Below, piece after piece: positions 8,937-17,090 of a stretch of DNA of 64,000 nt; within the stretch, counting starts at the first letter, position 1, and every line of letters starts with the position of its first letter. The stretch is taken from contig JACKBN010000003.1 of NCBI GenBank assembly GCA_020634565.1, forward strand, positions 248,001-312,000, read 5' to 3'. Both the position numbers and the translations under genes were made by a program. Under the pieces are notes generated by a model. It was not told where the DNA came from and did not search any database. It worked only from the letters and a program-made list of their open reading frames with translations. This stretch comes from Ardenticatenaceae bacterium (GTDB taxonomy: Bacteria > Chloroflexota > Anaerolineae > Promineifilales > Promineifilaceae).

Positions 8937-8994
8937 AGATTGGACCAATTTTGCTTTCATTTGCGGCCTGTCTCGGCTGAAATTGGTCCAATCT
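8937..8994. repeat. Perfect 15-bp inverted repeat upstream of pyrC
   Basis: Arms AGATTGGACCAATTT (8937-8951) and AAATTGGTCCAATCT (8980-8994) are exact reverse complements with a 28-base loop. It begins 20 bases upstream of the pyrC start, within its leader or promoter. It could fold in the pyrC transcript, bind a dimeric protein, or be a dispersed repeat. Confidence 0.7.
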
Positions 8995-9010
8995 CTCGAC
9001 TCGTTTTGGC

Positions 9011-9042
9011 AAAAAAAAAGCCTAATCCAGAAGGATCAGGCT
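9011..9042 (-). terminator. Intrinsic terminator for the metA-metY-lysE unit
   Basis: On the minus strand, a stem AGCCTGATCC / GGATTAGGCT with a four-base loop is followed directly by nine T residues. It lies about 145 bases beyond the last gene of the minus-strand unit that ends at 9186 and upstream of pyrC, so it separates the two transcription units. Confidence 0.85.
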
Positions 9043-9185
9043 ATGAATAACGATTGATTTTTCGCGGTGTCGCGGCGATTTTGATTTTCTTTCCGGTTAT
9101 CTCAGGCATTGGTTTCCTCATTTGTGTGCCTCATTTGCACCGGGAGGAAATGGTAGCACGAAACGGCCGTTTTGCCCAAAAAAGC

Positions 9186-9500
9186 TCACAAATTTGTGGT
9201 CATTTCCTGGTAACGGGTGAGCAGAAGGGGAACGGCCGTTTCGCGCCAAAACTCCGGTGAAACCATGCCGCCAGACATGCCGCCGCGCGGAAATCGCTCC
9301 ACAGGAATAAATTCCTCCGTTGAGATAGGTTTTCCTGTTAGCGACTCAAAAGTTTCTGTGAGCAACTGTTCAAGCTGTTCAACCGTTTGGGGCAAGGGTG
9401 TATGAGCAAACTGCTCCGCCATTTCTTGCCACAGGTACGGATCGCCGCGCAAGCCCCACTGACCCGGTTTTTGCTGGAAAAGATCGCCAATTGTTTTCAT
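9186..9500 (-). CDS. Small conserved-looking protein of unknown function
   Basis: A 104-residue soluble protein, rich in Trp/Gln near the N-terminus (FQQKPGQWGLRGDPYLWQEM), with a central acidic helix and a C-terminal segment containing PRGGMSGGMVSPEFW. I do not recognise a domain. It starts eight bases after the stop of the LysE-type gene, so it is very probably in the same transcript. The ATG at 9500 was chosen because further upstream the frame only reads through the LysE gene in another phase. The C-terminus contains a palindrome-encoded ETAV. Confidence 0.65.
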   Translation of the reverse strand: MKTIGDLFQQKPGQWGLRGDPYLWQEMAEQFAHTPLPQTVEQLEQLLTETFESLTGKPISTEEFIPVERFPRGGMSGGMVSPEFWRETAVPLLLTRYQEMTTNL

Positions 9501-9508
9501 GGATTCGC

Positions 9509-10144
9509 TCACTTGGTTTTGCTGCCAGAAACGGCCGTTGCCACCCCCAGCGCAATGTACACCGACCCGGAAAAATATCGTTGCCGCTGCTGGAAGCTTT
9601 GGCTTTGCTTGAGCCAGCCGCCTAGTTGCCCCGCCAGCAGCGCATAAATCGAGTCGCTCAGCAGGGCAATCGTCACAAAAATGAGGCCGAGGATGAATGT
9701 TTGCAGCGGCACCGAACCACGTGCCGGATCGGCAAACTGGGGCAGGAAGGCCAGGAAAAAGAGCGCCGTTTTGGGATTTAGCAAATTCACCACAAACCCT
9801 TGCCGAAAGATTTGCCACAGCGGTTTCGGTTCGACCACAATCTTCTCCTGAATTTCGGGCTTTTTGAGCAGAGTGGTGATGCCCAGATAGATGAGGTAAG
9901 CGGCCCCCAAATATTTAACGGTACTAAAAGCGAGGGCTGAGGCAGCGAGAACGGCCGTAATCCCCACCGCCGCCGCCAACGAATGCACCACCGCCCCCAA
10001 CGCAATCCCCAACACAGAAACGATGCCCGCCAGCTTGCCCTGGTCCATCGAGCGGGCCACCACGTACAAAACCGCTGGCCCCGGCACCACAATCAGTAGC
10101 CCCGCCGCCAGCATAAACGTTGCCAACCTTGTCCATTCAAACAT
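9509..10144 (-). CDS. LysE/RhtB-family amino acid exporter
   Basis: Inner-membrane exporter of the LysE superfamily, about six membrane segments over 211 residues. Seen: the family signature VVPGPAVLYVVARSMDQGKLAG near the N-terminus, LGAAYLIYLGI, and the NLLNPKTALFFLAFLPQF block. The ATG at 10144 has AGGAGAA eight bases upstream. It lies 78 bases after metY and eight bases before a small gene, so it may export homoserine, methionine or a related amino acid made by the same unit; the substrate is inference. Confidence 0.88.
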   Translation of the reverse strand: MFEWTRLATFMLAAGLLIVVPGPAVLYVVARSMDQGKLAGIVSVLGIALGAVVHSLAAAVGITAVLAASALAFSTVKYLGAAYLIYLGITTLLKKPEIQEKIVVEPKPLWQIFRQGFVVNLLNPKTALFFLAFLPQFADPARGSVPLQTFILGLIFVTIALLSDSIYALLAGQLGGWLKQSQSFQQRQRYFSGSVYIALGVATAVSGSKTK

Positions 10145-10159
10145 GGGAATTCTCCTGCC

Positions 10160-10216
10160 ATTTCCCCGGAAACTGTTCATGCGCAGCCTTACTCGCAAAG
10201 CAGTTTCCGGGGAAAT
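10160..10216. repeat. Intergenic palindromic repeat, family with core TTTCCCCGGAAAC
   Basis: Arms ATTTCCCCGGAAACTG (10160-10175) and CAGTTTCCGGGGAAAT (10201-10216) match perfectly over 16 bases with a 25-base loop. It lies between metY and the LysE-type gene. Related elements are at 25085-25117 and 28378-28421. Confidence 0.85.
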
Positions 10217-10222
10217 AGTAAC

Positions 10223-11497
10223 TTATCCAGCCGCCGCCAACGCCTGCTCCAAGTCGGCCAGAATGTCGTCGATGTGCTCGATGCCGATGCACAGACGGAT
10301 GCCGTCGGGCGTGACGCCTGCGGTGGCTAGTTCCGCTTCCGTGAGCTGGCGGTGGGTGGTCGAGGCGGGATGTGCCGCCAGCGATTTGGCATCGCCGATG
10401 TTGACCAATCGCTTGAACAGCTTGAGCGCATCGTAGAACTTCACCCCGGCGTCAAAACCGCCCTTGATGCCAAAAGTGAGCAGGGCTGAGGGTTTGCCGT
10501 CCGTGTACTTTTGTGCCAGTTCATAATAGGGCGAACTGGGCAGCCCGGCATAGCTCACCCAGGCCACGCTGTCGTGATCATTCAGGTAATTGGCCACCGC
10601 CAGCGCATTTTCCGTGTGGCGTTCCATGCGCAGCGCCAACGTTTCGATGCCTTGCAGGATGAGGAAGGCGTTGAACGGGCTGATGGCCGAGCCGGTGTTG
10701 CGCAGCGGCACGGTGCGGGCGCGCCCAATAAACGCGGCTGGCCCCAGCGCCGCGGTATAAACCACGCCGTGATACGATGGTTCCGGAGTGTTCAGCATGG
10801 GGAAACGATCGGCGTGCTCGGCCCAGGGGAACTTGCCGGAATCGACAATGACGCCGCCCAGCGAGTTGCCGTGGCCGCCCATGTACTTGGTCAGCGAATG
10901 CACCACGATGTCGGCCCCATAATCAATCGGGCGGATGAGAATGGGCGTGGCGACGGTGTTGTCCACAATGACGGGTACGCCGTGCTTGTGGGCCATTGTG
11001 GCGATGGCTTCGATGTCCACAATGTTACCCGCCGGATTGCCAATTGTTTCGCAGTAAACGGCCGCTGTTTTTTCATCAATCAATTTTTCCAGGCTGGCCG
11101 GACTGTCGTCCTCGGCAAAGCGTACTTCGATGCCCTGCTTGGGCAGCATGTGGGCAAACAGGGTGTAAGTGCCACCGTACAGCAGCGGTACCGTGACGAC
11201 GTTGCTGCCTGCTTCGGCAATCGTCAGGATGGAGTAGTTAATTGCTGCGCTGCCTGCGCTAACGGCCAATCCGGCAATGCCGCCTTCCAATTCGGCGACG
11301 CGCTTTTCCAGCACATCGGCCGTGGGGTTCATGATGCGGGTGTAGATGTTGCCGGGCACGGCCAGGTTGAACAGGTCAGCGCCGTGTTGGGCGTTGTCAA
11401 ATTCGTAGGCGACGGTTTGGTAAATGGGGACGGCGACGGCTTTGGTGGTGGGATCGGTTTCGTAGCCGCCGTGGATGCCAATGGTTGCTGGTTTCAT
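10223..11497 (-). CDS. metY: O-acetylhomoserine sulfhydrylase
   Basis: PLP enzyme of the Cys/Met metabolism (trans-sulfuration) fold. It makes homocysteine from O-acyl-homoserine and sulfide. Seen: GGYETDPTTKAVAVPIYQT at the N-terminus, SAGSAAINYSILTI, CETIGNPAGNI, VDNTVATP, and the PLP lysine K204 in HSLTKYMGGHGN. The length of 424 and the long insert are typical of MetY rather than cystathionine synthase or lyase (about 380-400). It lies 73 bases downstream of metA, which makes its substrate. A good AAGGAG site lies ten bases before the ATG. Confidence 0.93.
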   Translation of the reverse strand: MKPATIGIHGGYETDPTTKAVAVPIYQTVAYEFDNAQHGADLFNLAVPGNIYTRIMNPTADVLEKRVAELEGGIAGLAVSAGSAAINYSILTIAEAGSNVVTVPLLYGGTYTLFAHMLPKQGIEVRFAEDDSPASLEKLIDEKTAAVYCETIGNPAGNIVDIEAIATMAHKHGVPVIVDNTVATPILIRPIDYGADIVVHSLTKYMGGHGNSLGGVIVDSGKFPWAEHADRFPMLNTPEPSYHGVVYTAALGPAAFIGRARTVPLRNTGSAISPFNAFLILQGIETLALRMERHTENALAVANYLNDHDSVAWVSYAGLPSSPYYELAQKYTDGKPSALLTFGIKGGFDAGVKFYDALKLFKRLVNIGDAKSLAAHPASTTHRQLTEAELATAGVTPDGIRLCIGIEHIDDILADLEQALAAAG

Positions 11498-11570
11498 GAG
11501 GTGTTTTCTCCTTGGTTGTGCGGAGCGCGCGTGCTGATGGCGTGCTCCATGATCGAGTTGTTGAATAAGT

Positions 11571-12638
11571 TCAGCGCAATCCGAGTGGGTTTTGTGGATC
11601 GATGCCGGGTGAGAACGGCCGTTTCCTGTCCAGAGCCGTCAGTTGATACACCAGCCCCAGCCAGTTGTTGAACAACGCCTTGCCTGTATCCCCCCAGGTG
11701 TTGTCCAGATGGTGATCAATCGCTGCCTCGGGGAAGGGTGGGATGGGCGTATTTGCCTCCTGGCTGGCTAGAATGATCGACTGGTACTCGTCGGCAATGG
11801 CCGCGGCTTCTGGGGGGAAGTAGTTTTCAGGATGTGGCGGGTACTCATCAATTTCCCCGGCGATAAAGCGCAGCACTTCTCGCTTGTACTCCTTGAGTAA
11901 GCTGTTGTAATCATACTCAGGGTGCCCCTGGAAGTAGACAATGCGGAACTGATCTGGGCTGACGGCCATGTGCACGCCGCCCGCTTCTCCCTCTACCAAG
12001 ATGGACAGCCCCGCCGCTTCCAACTGCGCCCGCGTAATCGCATTGTAACGGGAATGCACCACATCGAATCGGGTGTTGATGTGGCGCAGCAGTGGATGTG
12101 CTTTTTGGGTGATGCGGTGCGGATAAACGCCCCACTTTTTGGCAGGCAATCGCTGCCGCTTCACGCCGTAAAGCTGCTTCACCAGGGCATGGGTGGCCAG
12201 GCAGGAGCAGAGCACGGAGGTTACGTTTTCCGTGGCCCAGGCGATGACTTCCTGCAAGGGCTGCCAGAACGGTTCCTGCTCCAGCGTGGGATTGGCCACA
12301 TTGGCTCCGGTAATGACCAGAGCATCCAGCCCTTCACCCTTGAGATGCTCAAAGGTACTGTAGTATTCCTCAATGTACGCTTGCATCTCTGCGCCACGCG
12401 GCAGACCCGGAATTGAGAACGGGTAGACGTAAAACTGAGCAATCTGGTTGGAGCTGCCCAGCAGGCGCATAAACTGCTGTTCTGTCACGGTGAGGGCGGC
12501 ATCGGGCATCATGTTGAGCAGGCCGATGTGCAGTTCGCGGATGTCCTGGTGCAGGGCGTGGTCCAGCGAGAGGACTTCTTGCCCTTGCTGGCGCAGGCGG
12601 TCAAAGGTTGGTAGAGGTGAATGTGCTACGAGTGGCAT
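11571..12638 (-). CDS. metA: Homoserine O-acyltransferase, MetA type
   Basis: Activates homoserine with acetyl- or succinyl-CoA. MetA/HTS family with a glutamine-amidotransferase-like fold. Seen: LNMMPDAALTVTEQQFMRLL, the nucleophile C146 in SVLCSCLATHAL, and the His/Glu pair in FQGHPEYD. At 355 residues it is slightly longer than E. coli MetA (309), with a C-terminal extension. At the segment that sets acyl-CoA choice (ITGAPxG or ITGAPxE in known enzymes) it reads ITGANVAN, so donor specificity cannot be read off; coupling to metY favours acetyl. Preceded on the same strand by a Met/Cys-rich small ORF. Confidence 0.9.
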   Translation of the reverse strand: MPLVAHSPLPTFDRLRQQGQEVLSLDHALHQDIRELHIGLLNMMPDAALTVTEQQFMRLLGSSNQIAQFYVYPFSIPGLPRGAEMQAYIEEYYSTFEHLKGEGLDALVITGANVANPTLEQEPFWQPLQEVIAWATENVTSVLCSCLATHALVKQLYGVKRQRLPAKKWGVYPHRITQKAHPLLRHINTRFDVVHSRYNAITRAQLEAAGLSILVEGEAGGVHMAVSPDQFRIVYFQGHPEYDYNSLLKEYKREVLRFIAGEIDEYPPHPENYFPPEAAAIADEYQSIILASQEANTPIPPFPEAAIDHHLDNTWGDTGKALFNNWLGLVYQLTALDRKRPFSPGIDPQNPLGLR

Positions 12639-12772
12639 AAGGTTGTTCTTTTACAGCATGGGTGTGCTGAATCAGGTGTTGTTGGGATACGGCCGTTTTC
12701 CATCACGGCCAGAGCATTTCGGGCAAAACTTGGGTGTTTACGCGGGGGAAGTCGATATGTGCTGAGGAAAAT

Positions 12773-12898
12773 TTAGCGCACTATCGGTACCATTCGAGTA
12801 CAAAACTGCCCCCGCTTGGTACAGATACAGCAAGGCATGCCACCCATCATCATGGCGTTGTTTGAAGCATTCATGGACATTCGCATGTGCATCATCAT
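12773..12898 (-). CDS. Met/Cys-rich small ORF, candidate leader peptide of metA-metY
   Basis: Encodes 41 residues starting ATG-ATG-ATG. Eleven are Met and four are Cys (MMMHMRMSM at the start, MMMGGMPCCIC in the middle), then a short tail to TAA. AAGG lies seven bases before the first ATG. It is on the metA strand and ends 134 bases before metA. Read with its context, it could be a translated leader whose Met and Cys codons sense charged tRNA, or a small metal-binding peptide. A hairpin (GGCCGT...ACGGCC) lies between it and metA at about 12691-12711. Chance cannot be excluded for so short a frame. Confidence 0.4.
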   Translation of the reverse strand: MMMHMRMSMNASNNAMMMGGMPCCICTKRGQFCTRMVPIVR

Positions 12899-12955
12899 AA
12901 AGTAGCCTTGCTTAAACGTGATAGCGGCAGATGGTAACAAACCGCGCCGGATACG

Positions 12956-14440
12956 TCAATCAATCGGCGAAATTGGCAGTTGAACGGTTGCGATTGTGCC
13001 TTGCACCTGGAAATTATCGGTTATCTTGATGGTGCCAAACATGGTTTCTACCAGATGCTGCACAATGAACAGACCCAGCCCCAGACCGCTGCGGGTTTCT
13101 ACATTGCTGCCCCGTTGGAATAGGCCGTAGATTTTTTCCTTGTCGGCGGCAGGAATGCCGATGCCCTGGTCTATTACCGAAAGCGTGAGCGCGTCATCGA
13201 CGTGTAACCGGATATCCACAGGCGATTCTGGAGACGAGAATTTTAGCGCATTGGTGAGCAGGTTAACGGCCGTTCGTTTCAGCAGTCGGTAATCAATGGT
13301 GAGCATCTTTTCCAGATCGCCTGAGGTGTGCAGCTGGATGTTGGCTGGTTGGTTGGTTTGCCGCAGCATATCGGCCAGGAGCTGGTCGCATAGTGCGCCA
13401 AAGCGGATGAGGGCGGGTTGAAATTGGATCTCATCCTTTTTGGTGTGTTCTACCAGTGAAACATCTTGAAGGAGATCGTTGAGGTAGAAAATGGAGCTGT
13501 GAATGCTTTTATAGTGCGCCTCCCGCTTTTCCTCGCTCAAGCGATCGTAATATTTGCCCAGCAAGTTGGTTGAATTATTGATGATGGTGAGCGGCGTACG
13601 GAATTCATGGGAAACGGTGGTAATGATGTTGGCCCGCAGCTGGCTGAGCTCCTCTTCTTGCTGTAGGGCAAGGGCCAGTTTGCGGCCCAACTCCTGTTCG
13701 CGGTTTAAGGAATCTTCAAGTTCGGTTGTTTTTTGTCGGAGGGAAACGGCCGTTTGGTGTTCCTTTTTGGTGGCATTCTCAAATTCATTCAAAAGGGTAG
13801 AAACGGCCGCAATGATAATGCTGTTGGTTAGCAAAAATGCCAGGCTCATGGCAATGAGATTTTCTGTATTAGGGATGGGGCTACCTAAGGTGGAGGCCGT
13901 GATGACGATGTTCTTTTGGGCAATCTGCCAGGCGATGGTTACGAAGGCGCCAAGGCTAAGAAAAATCGCCGTGATCCCGGCTCGCCAGCCTAGAAAAACA
14001 GTGGCCAATATGGCAAAGGTAGAGAGATAAAGCCGCCAATCTTCAGCGATGCCAAAGAGGGCAAGATCGATACAGCCCAACAGATAGACAATGCTCAAAA
14101 AGGTTAAAGCGCGTACTTTGTAATGAATGCTGCGTAAATAGCCAATCAAGCCAATGGATATGGCTACAATCAGGTACACAACGACAATTTCCCACTGTTG
14201 GCGTGCGAGCATGTCACCCATCAGGTAGAGAACCACTAAAATGCTGAGGATGGAGGCTGTGCGCAGCATGTAGGTCAGAATGCGGTCACGACTTTGTGTA
14301 AGCAGCGTGTCTAAATCAGCTTGACCCTCGGCAACCTTTGGGGTGGGTATTGAGAATAAGTAACTTGGTAGACGCCAGAGTTTTTTCAGGAGTTGAACAA
14401 CAGCCTGTTTTTGCTTCGATTCGGTTGTATGTGTTTTCAT
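12956..14440 (-). CDS. Membrane sensor histidine kinase
   Basis: 494 residues. About six hydrophobic segments lie between residues 60 and 215, then a coiled coil (about 215-270), a HisKA domain with H278 in ITTVSHEFRTPLTI, and an HATPase domain (about 370-490) with DQGIGIPAADKEKIYGLF and GLGLGLFIVQHL. No PAS, HAMP or extracellular sensor domain stands out, so it may sense a membrane or intramembrane signal. No response regulator is adjacent; free-standing receivers are at 59650 and 63705. The start codon has a weak ribosome site. Divergent from aroQ. Confidence 0.9.
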   Translation of the reverse strand: MKTHTTESKQKQAVVQLLKKLWRLPSYLFSIPTPKVAEGQADLDTLLTQSRDRILTYMLRTASILSILVVLYLMGDMLARQQWEIVVVYLIVAISIGLIGYLRSIHYKVRALTFLSIVYLLGCIDLALFGIAEDWRLYLSTFAILATVFLGWRAGITAIFLSLGAFVTIAWQIAQKNIVITASTLGSPIPNTENLIAMSLAFLLTNSIIIAAVSTLLNEFENATKKEHQTAVSLRQKTTELEDSLNREQELGRKLALALQQEEELSQLRANIITTVSHEFRTPLTIINNSTNLLGKYYDRLSEEKREAHYKSIHSSIFYLNDLLQDVSLVEHTKKDEIQFQPALIRFGALCDQLLADMLRQTNQPANIQLHTSGDLEKMLTIDYRLLKRTAVNLLTNALKFSSPESPVDIRLHVDDALTLSVIDQGIGIPAADKEKIYGLFQRGSNVETRSGLGLGLFIVQHLVETMFGTIKITDNFQVQGTIATVQLPISPID

Positions 14441-14704
14441 AGTTATTCACGTGATATCTTGAAATACGGCCGTTGAGCAAGCCTTGCAGATTTTGCCCAC
14501 AAGGGCATCGGTACTGTATGGGTTGCTCAAGTAAAAGCGGCCAACGGCCTCTTCCTGATTTTCAGGCTGCTTTTACATATCACGTACTTTGTTTTTACAA
14601 CAGTTGCCTTTCAATTAGTATTTAAGCTTTGGGGAAAACGAGCTCTGGTTTGAGCTATTGGTCACAAAGTTGTTAAAATCGCGTAAGTATAGGCATGGGG
14701 GTAG

Positions 14705-14732
14705 TTGACGCCATTCTCTAGATGATTATGAT
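14705..14732 (+). promoter_or_regulatory. Promoter for aroQ
   Basis: TTGACG at 14705-14710 and TATGAT at 14727-14732 with a 16-base spacer, 24 bases before the aroQ start. Good match to a sigma-70 type promoter. The rest of the 316-base gap between the kinase gene and aroQ holds a GTAAAAGC...GCTTTTAC hairpin near 14530-14577 and no gene. Confidence 0.6.
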
Positions 14733-14756
14733 ACAAAACAGGCAGGCAGGATAACG

Positions 14757-15203
14757 ATGAAAATTCTTGTTTTACACGGGCCAAACTTGAATCTGTTAGG
14801 CAGTCGTGAACCAGAGGTCTACGGCAGTTTAACGCTAACCGATATTAACAACATTCTATCGGAACAGGCAGAAGCGGCGCAAACGGCCGTACAGTTTCTG
14901 CAATCCAATCATGAAGGGCAACTTATTGACGCCATTCATGAGGCGCGTGAATGGGCTGATGGCATTCTCATCAATCCTGGGGCCTTTACCCACTACAGCT
15001 ATGCCCTGCGTGATGCCATTGCTGCTGTGGAACTACCCACCGTTGAGGTGCATTTGTCAAATATTCATGCCCGAGAAGAATTTCGGCACAAATCGGTTTT
15101 AGCGGCCGTATGTGTCGGTCAGATTTCGGGCTTTGGTTGGCGCAGCTATACGTTGGGTTTACAGGCCTTAATCGCTCAAATAGAAAACAAAAAAAGAGCC
15201 TAG
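14757..15203 (+). CDS. aroQ: 3-dehydroquinate dehydratase, type II
   Basis: Third step of the shikimate pathway. Seen: HGPNLNLLGSREPEVYGSLTL at the N-terminus with the catalytic Tyr in YG, the flexible lid just after, QSNHEGQLID, INPGAFTHYSYALRDAI, and VEVHLSNIHAREEFRHKS with the catalytic His. 148 residues, the normal size of the dodecameric enzyme. It feeds aromatic amino acid synthesis, so it is functionally linked to the trp region although not co-transcribed with it. Confidence 0.95.
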   Translation: MKILVLHGPNLNLLGSREPEVYGSLTLTDINNILSEQAEAAQTAVQFLQSNHEGQLIDAIHEAREWADGILINPGAFTHYSYALRDAIAAVELPTVEVHLSNIHAREEFRHKSVLAAVCVGQISGFGWRSYTLGLQALIAQIENKKRA

Positions 15204-15611
15204 ACCGCAGATTGTCGTTGGGAACGAAAAATGATGGCCTAAGCTCTTTCCTCGTGTGGGTAGGTACTGTGACAAATAGCTATAATGCGGCAGCGATGTA
15301 AGCGTCGGTGCGGTAATGATGTTGGTGCGATGCTTCTACGAAGTTGGCTCCAGTACGGGTAGGTTGTTGGGTGCGATGCTTGTACGATGACTCTACAATG
15401 TTGTTGGGATGTTTGTCATTCCCTACCCAGGCAAGGTCTTTGCAAACCTTGTACTAATTTATAGCTAGAAAACATTACGAAGAAAATTACGAAGCAATTG
15501 CAGACTTTTTTCTGCGAATTCAGTCGAAGCGGTTTATAATGAGTAAAAGTTGGCGGCGGGTTGTTCGCCACGAGAGAAATTGCCTTTCAAAATCATCAAA
15601 GGAACAGATAA
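15204..15611. other. Intergenic stretch without a recognised gene
   Basis: About 400 bases between aroQ and the next small gene. It holds an AAAGAGC...GCTCTTT inverted pair close to the aroQ stop (long loop, weak terminator candidate) and an imperfect direct repeat around GGTGCGATGCTT(C/G)TACGA at about 15327 and 15370. No gene is supported. Confidence 0.5.
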
Positions 15612-15803
15612 ATGAGAAAACAGCTTCGTCTAGCCCTTTATTATGCGATTTGTTTACTGCTCTTGTTACCCCTTACCGCAGCCGCAGCGCCCATGCTGGA
15701 AACGGAATCGGTGAACTTGCCGGGCTGGTTGGGTGCTATCCTGACGGTATTGGCTTTGCTTATGCCCATCATTTTCCGGATTTGGGTTAACCAGAATAAA
15801 TAA
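15612..15803 (+). CDS. Small membrane protein
   Basis: 63 residues: a basic start (MRKQLR), a hydrophobic signal-like segment (residues about 7-25, ending TAAAAP), a short loop, a second hydrophobic segment (about 39-57), and a polar tail ending WVNQNK. AAAGGA lies before the ATG and a clear terminator follows within ten bases of the stop. This supports a real, separately transcribed gene. No family recognised. Confidence 0.6.
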   Translation: MRKQLRLALYYAICLLLLLPLTAAAAPMLETESVNLPGWLGAILTVLALLMPIIFRIWVNQNK

Positions 15804-15811
15804 TTGATGCC

Positions 15812-15848
15812 AAAAGCTGGGCGCACCTGCTGCCCGGCTTTTCTTTTA
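15812..15848 (+). terminator. Intrinsic terminator after the small membrane protein gene
   Basis: Stem AAAAGCTGGGC / GCCCGGCTTTT (one G-U pair) with a nine-base loop, followed by a T-rich tail TTCTTTT. Confidence 0.85.
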
Positions 15849-15954
15849 TCTAGCCTCAGAACGCTGTGTCCAAACGGCCGTTCTCCCCAAGTTCCTGTTT
15901 CAGTGACTATCTGTCTGAACCGGAATTCCCCTAAAAACAGCACGTATATAAAAA

Positions 15955-15983
15955 TGCACCGACTACACTTTGTAGCCGGTGCA
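15955..15983 (-). terminator. Intrinsic terminator of the secreted-protein gene
   Basis: Near-perfect 13-base stem TGCACCGACTACA / TGTAGCCGGTGCA with a three-base loop. On the minus strand it is followed by TTTTTATAT. It lies 40 bases after the stop of the minus-strand gene at 16023. Confidence 0.85.
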
Positions 15984-16022
15984 AGTTGAAAGGAAGAGAA
16001 TTAGTTAAGAAGATCGGCTAGA

Positions 16023-16811
16023 TCAAATGCCACCGTGTCCAACACAGCCCGGATCCAAATACAAGTAATCCAGCTTGCCGTATAAAAATTCACCCGTGTC
16101 AGGGTTATGACCAACGATAAATTCCTTTTCGTTGGTGGGTACTTTTACCAGCCCAGCAATATAGGGCGGGCTGCTAGCCAATGAAAGGCCATCTACCTGG
16201 AATTCCGGCGCGTAGCCATTGCCATTTTTTATAAAGGCCCCGCCGCCAAATTGCATCTTTCCAGTATTTGAAAATTCTTCACTAATAGCAACCGCGCCCC
16301 CAACATTCAGTTCATACTGAACGGCATTGCCAAAGGAGTTGGTCGGGGCAGAAAATTGTAAGGACGGCGTATAAAAAAGCGGATTTTGCGAAGGCGAATC
16401 AAAGTCAACGTTTGCCAGGCCATCCGCCAGCTTACAGGTGCAGGACTCATCAATGACCAGCTTGCCCTCCGTTAGTTTATACACAAGCTCCTGAAAATTC
16501 GGCATCTCACAGGATAAGAAAGAATTGCCATCAAATTCGGCGACATTGTCCACAATGTGCAAAGAGCCATGCTCCTGGCAATTTAGGGGGTAAGTTTTGC
16601 TGGTATCAATGACCGGCTGCCCCGAGCGCGTCTCATGACCAATTTCAACAGTCATCTTGGCATTGGGTTTGTTGTTTTCAAAGGCAACTTCTACAAACCA
16701 ACGTGCCCACAGGTCGCCAGGTGCCGCTTGAGCGGTTAACGGAGCAGAAAATAATGAGAATACGGCCGTACACAATACAAAAAACATTACCAATACAGTT
16801 CGGCTTTTCAT
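16023..16811 (-). CDS. Secreted protein of unknown function
   Basis: 262 residues with a classic signal peptide: basic start, hydrophobic core, likely cleavage after TAQAA near residue 30. The mature part is beta-rich. It has at least six Cys, including a CTC pair near 125-127 and others at C78 and C101, so disulfides outside the cell are likely. It ends in a small CVGHGGI tail. No known domain was recognised. It forms a single-gene unit with a good AAGGAGA ribosome site and its own terminator. Confidence 0.7.
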   Translation of the reverse strand: MKSRTVLVMFFVLCTAVFSLFSAPLTAQAAPGDLWARWFVEVAFENNKPNAKMTVEIGHETRSGQPVIDTSKTYPLNCQEHGSLHIVDNVAEFDGNSFLSCEMPNFQELVYKLTEGKLVIDESCTCKLADGLANVDFDSPSQNPLFYTPSLQFSAPTNSFGNAVQYELNVGGAVAISEEFSNTGKMQFGGGAFIKNGNGYAPEFQVDGLSLASSPPYIAGLVKVPTNEKEFIVGHNPDTGEFLYGKLDYLYLDPGCVGHGGI

Positions 16812-17020
16812 GAAAAGGTGTCTCCTTGATTTGGATGATGGCAGCTGTAAAAAAGCGGAGAATTACAGCTACACGCAAGTTGTACACTCACTAACGTAAT
16901 CATATCATCTCTTCCAAGATGGTTAGTGTCGTATTTTATAGATTTAGTCCCGATTTTTGTAAAATGCGTTTGGGCAGTATTTTCTACTCTGTCATAAAAT
17001 AACACCGTGAAGAAAATTCA

Positions 17021-17047
17021 TTGACTGTTGCCAAAAAAGTTTATGAT
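17021..17047 (+). promoter_or_regulatory. Possible promoter of the STAND-TPR gene
   Basis: TTGACT at 17021-17026 and TATGAT at 17042-17047 with a 15-base spacer, shorter than ideal. It lies 43 bases before the start codon. Confidence 0.4.
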
Positions 17048-17090
17048 ATGCTTGGCACGGCCGTATCGTCACGACGGAGCAGTATGAACG

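Noticed and set aside
10511..11671. Long open frame (386 codons) on the plus strand
   Set aside because: It lies opposite metY and its composition (Gly/Val/His/Arg-rich, no domain) is that of an antisense shadow.
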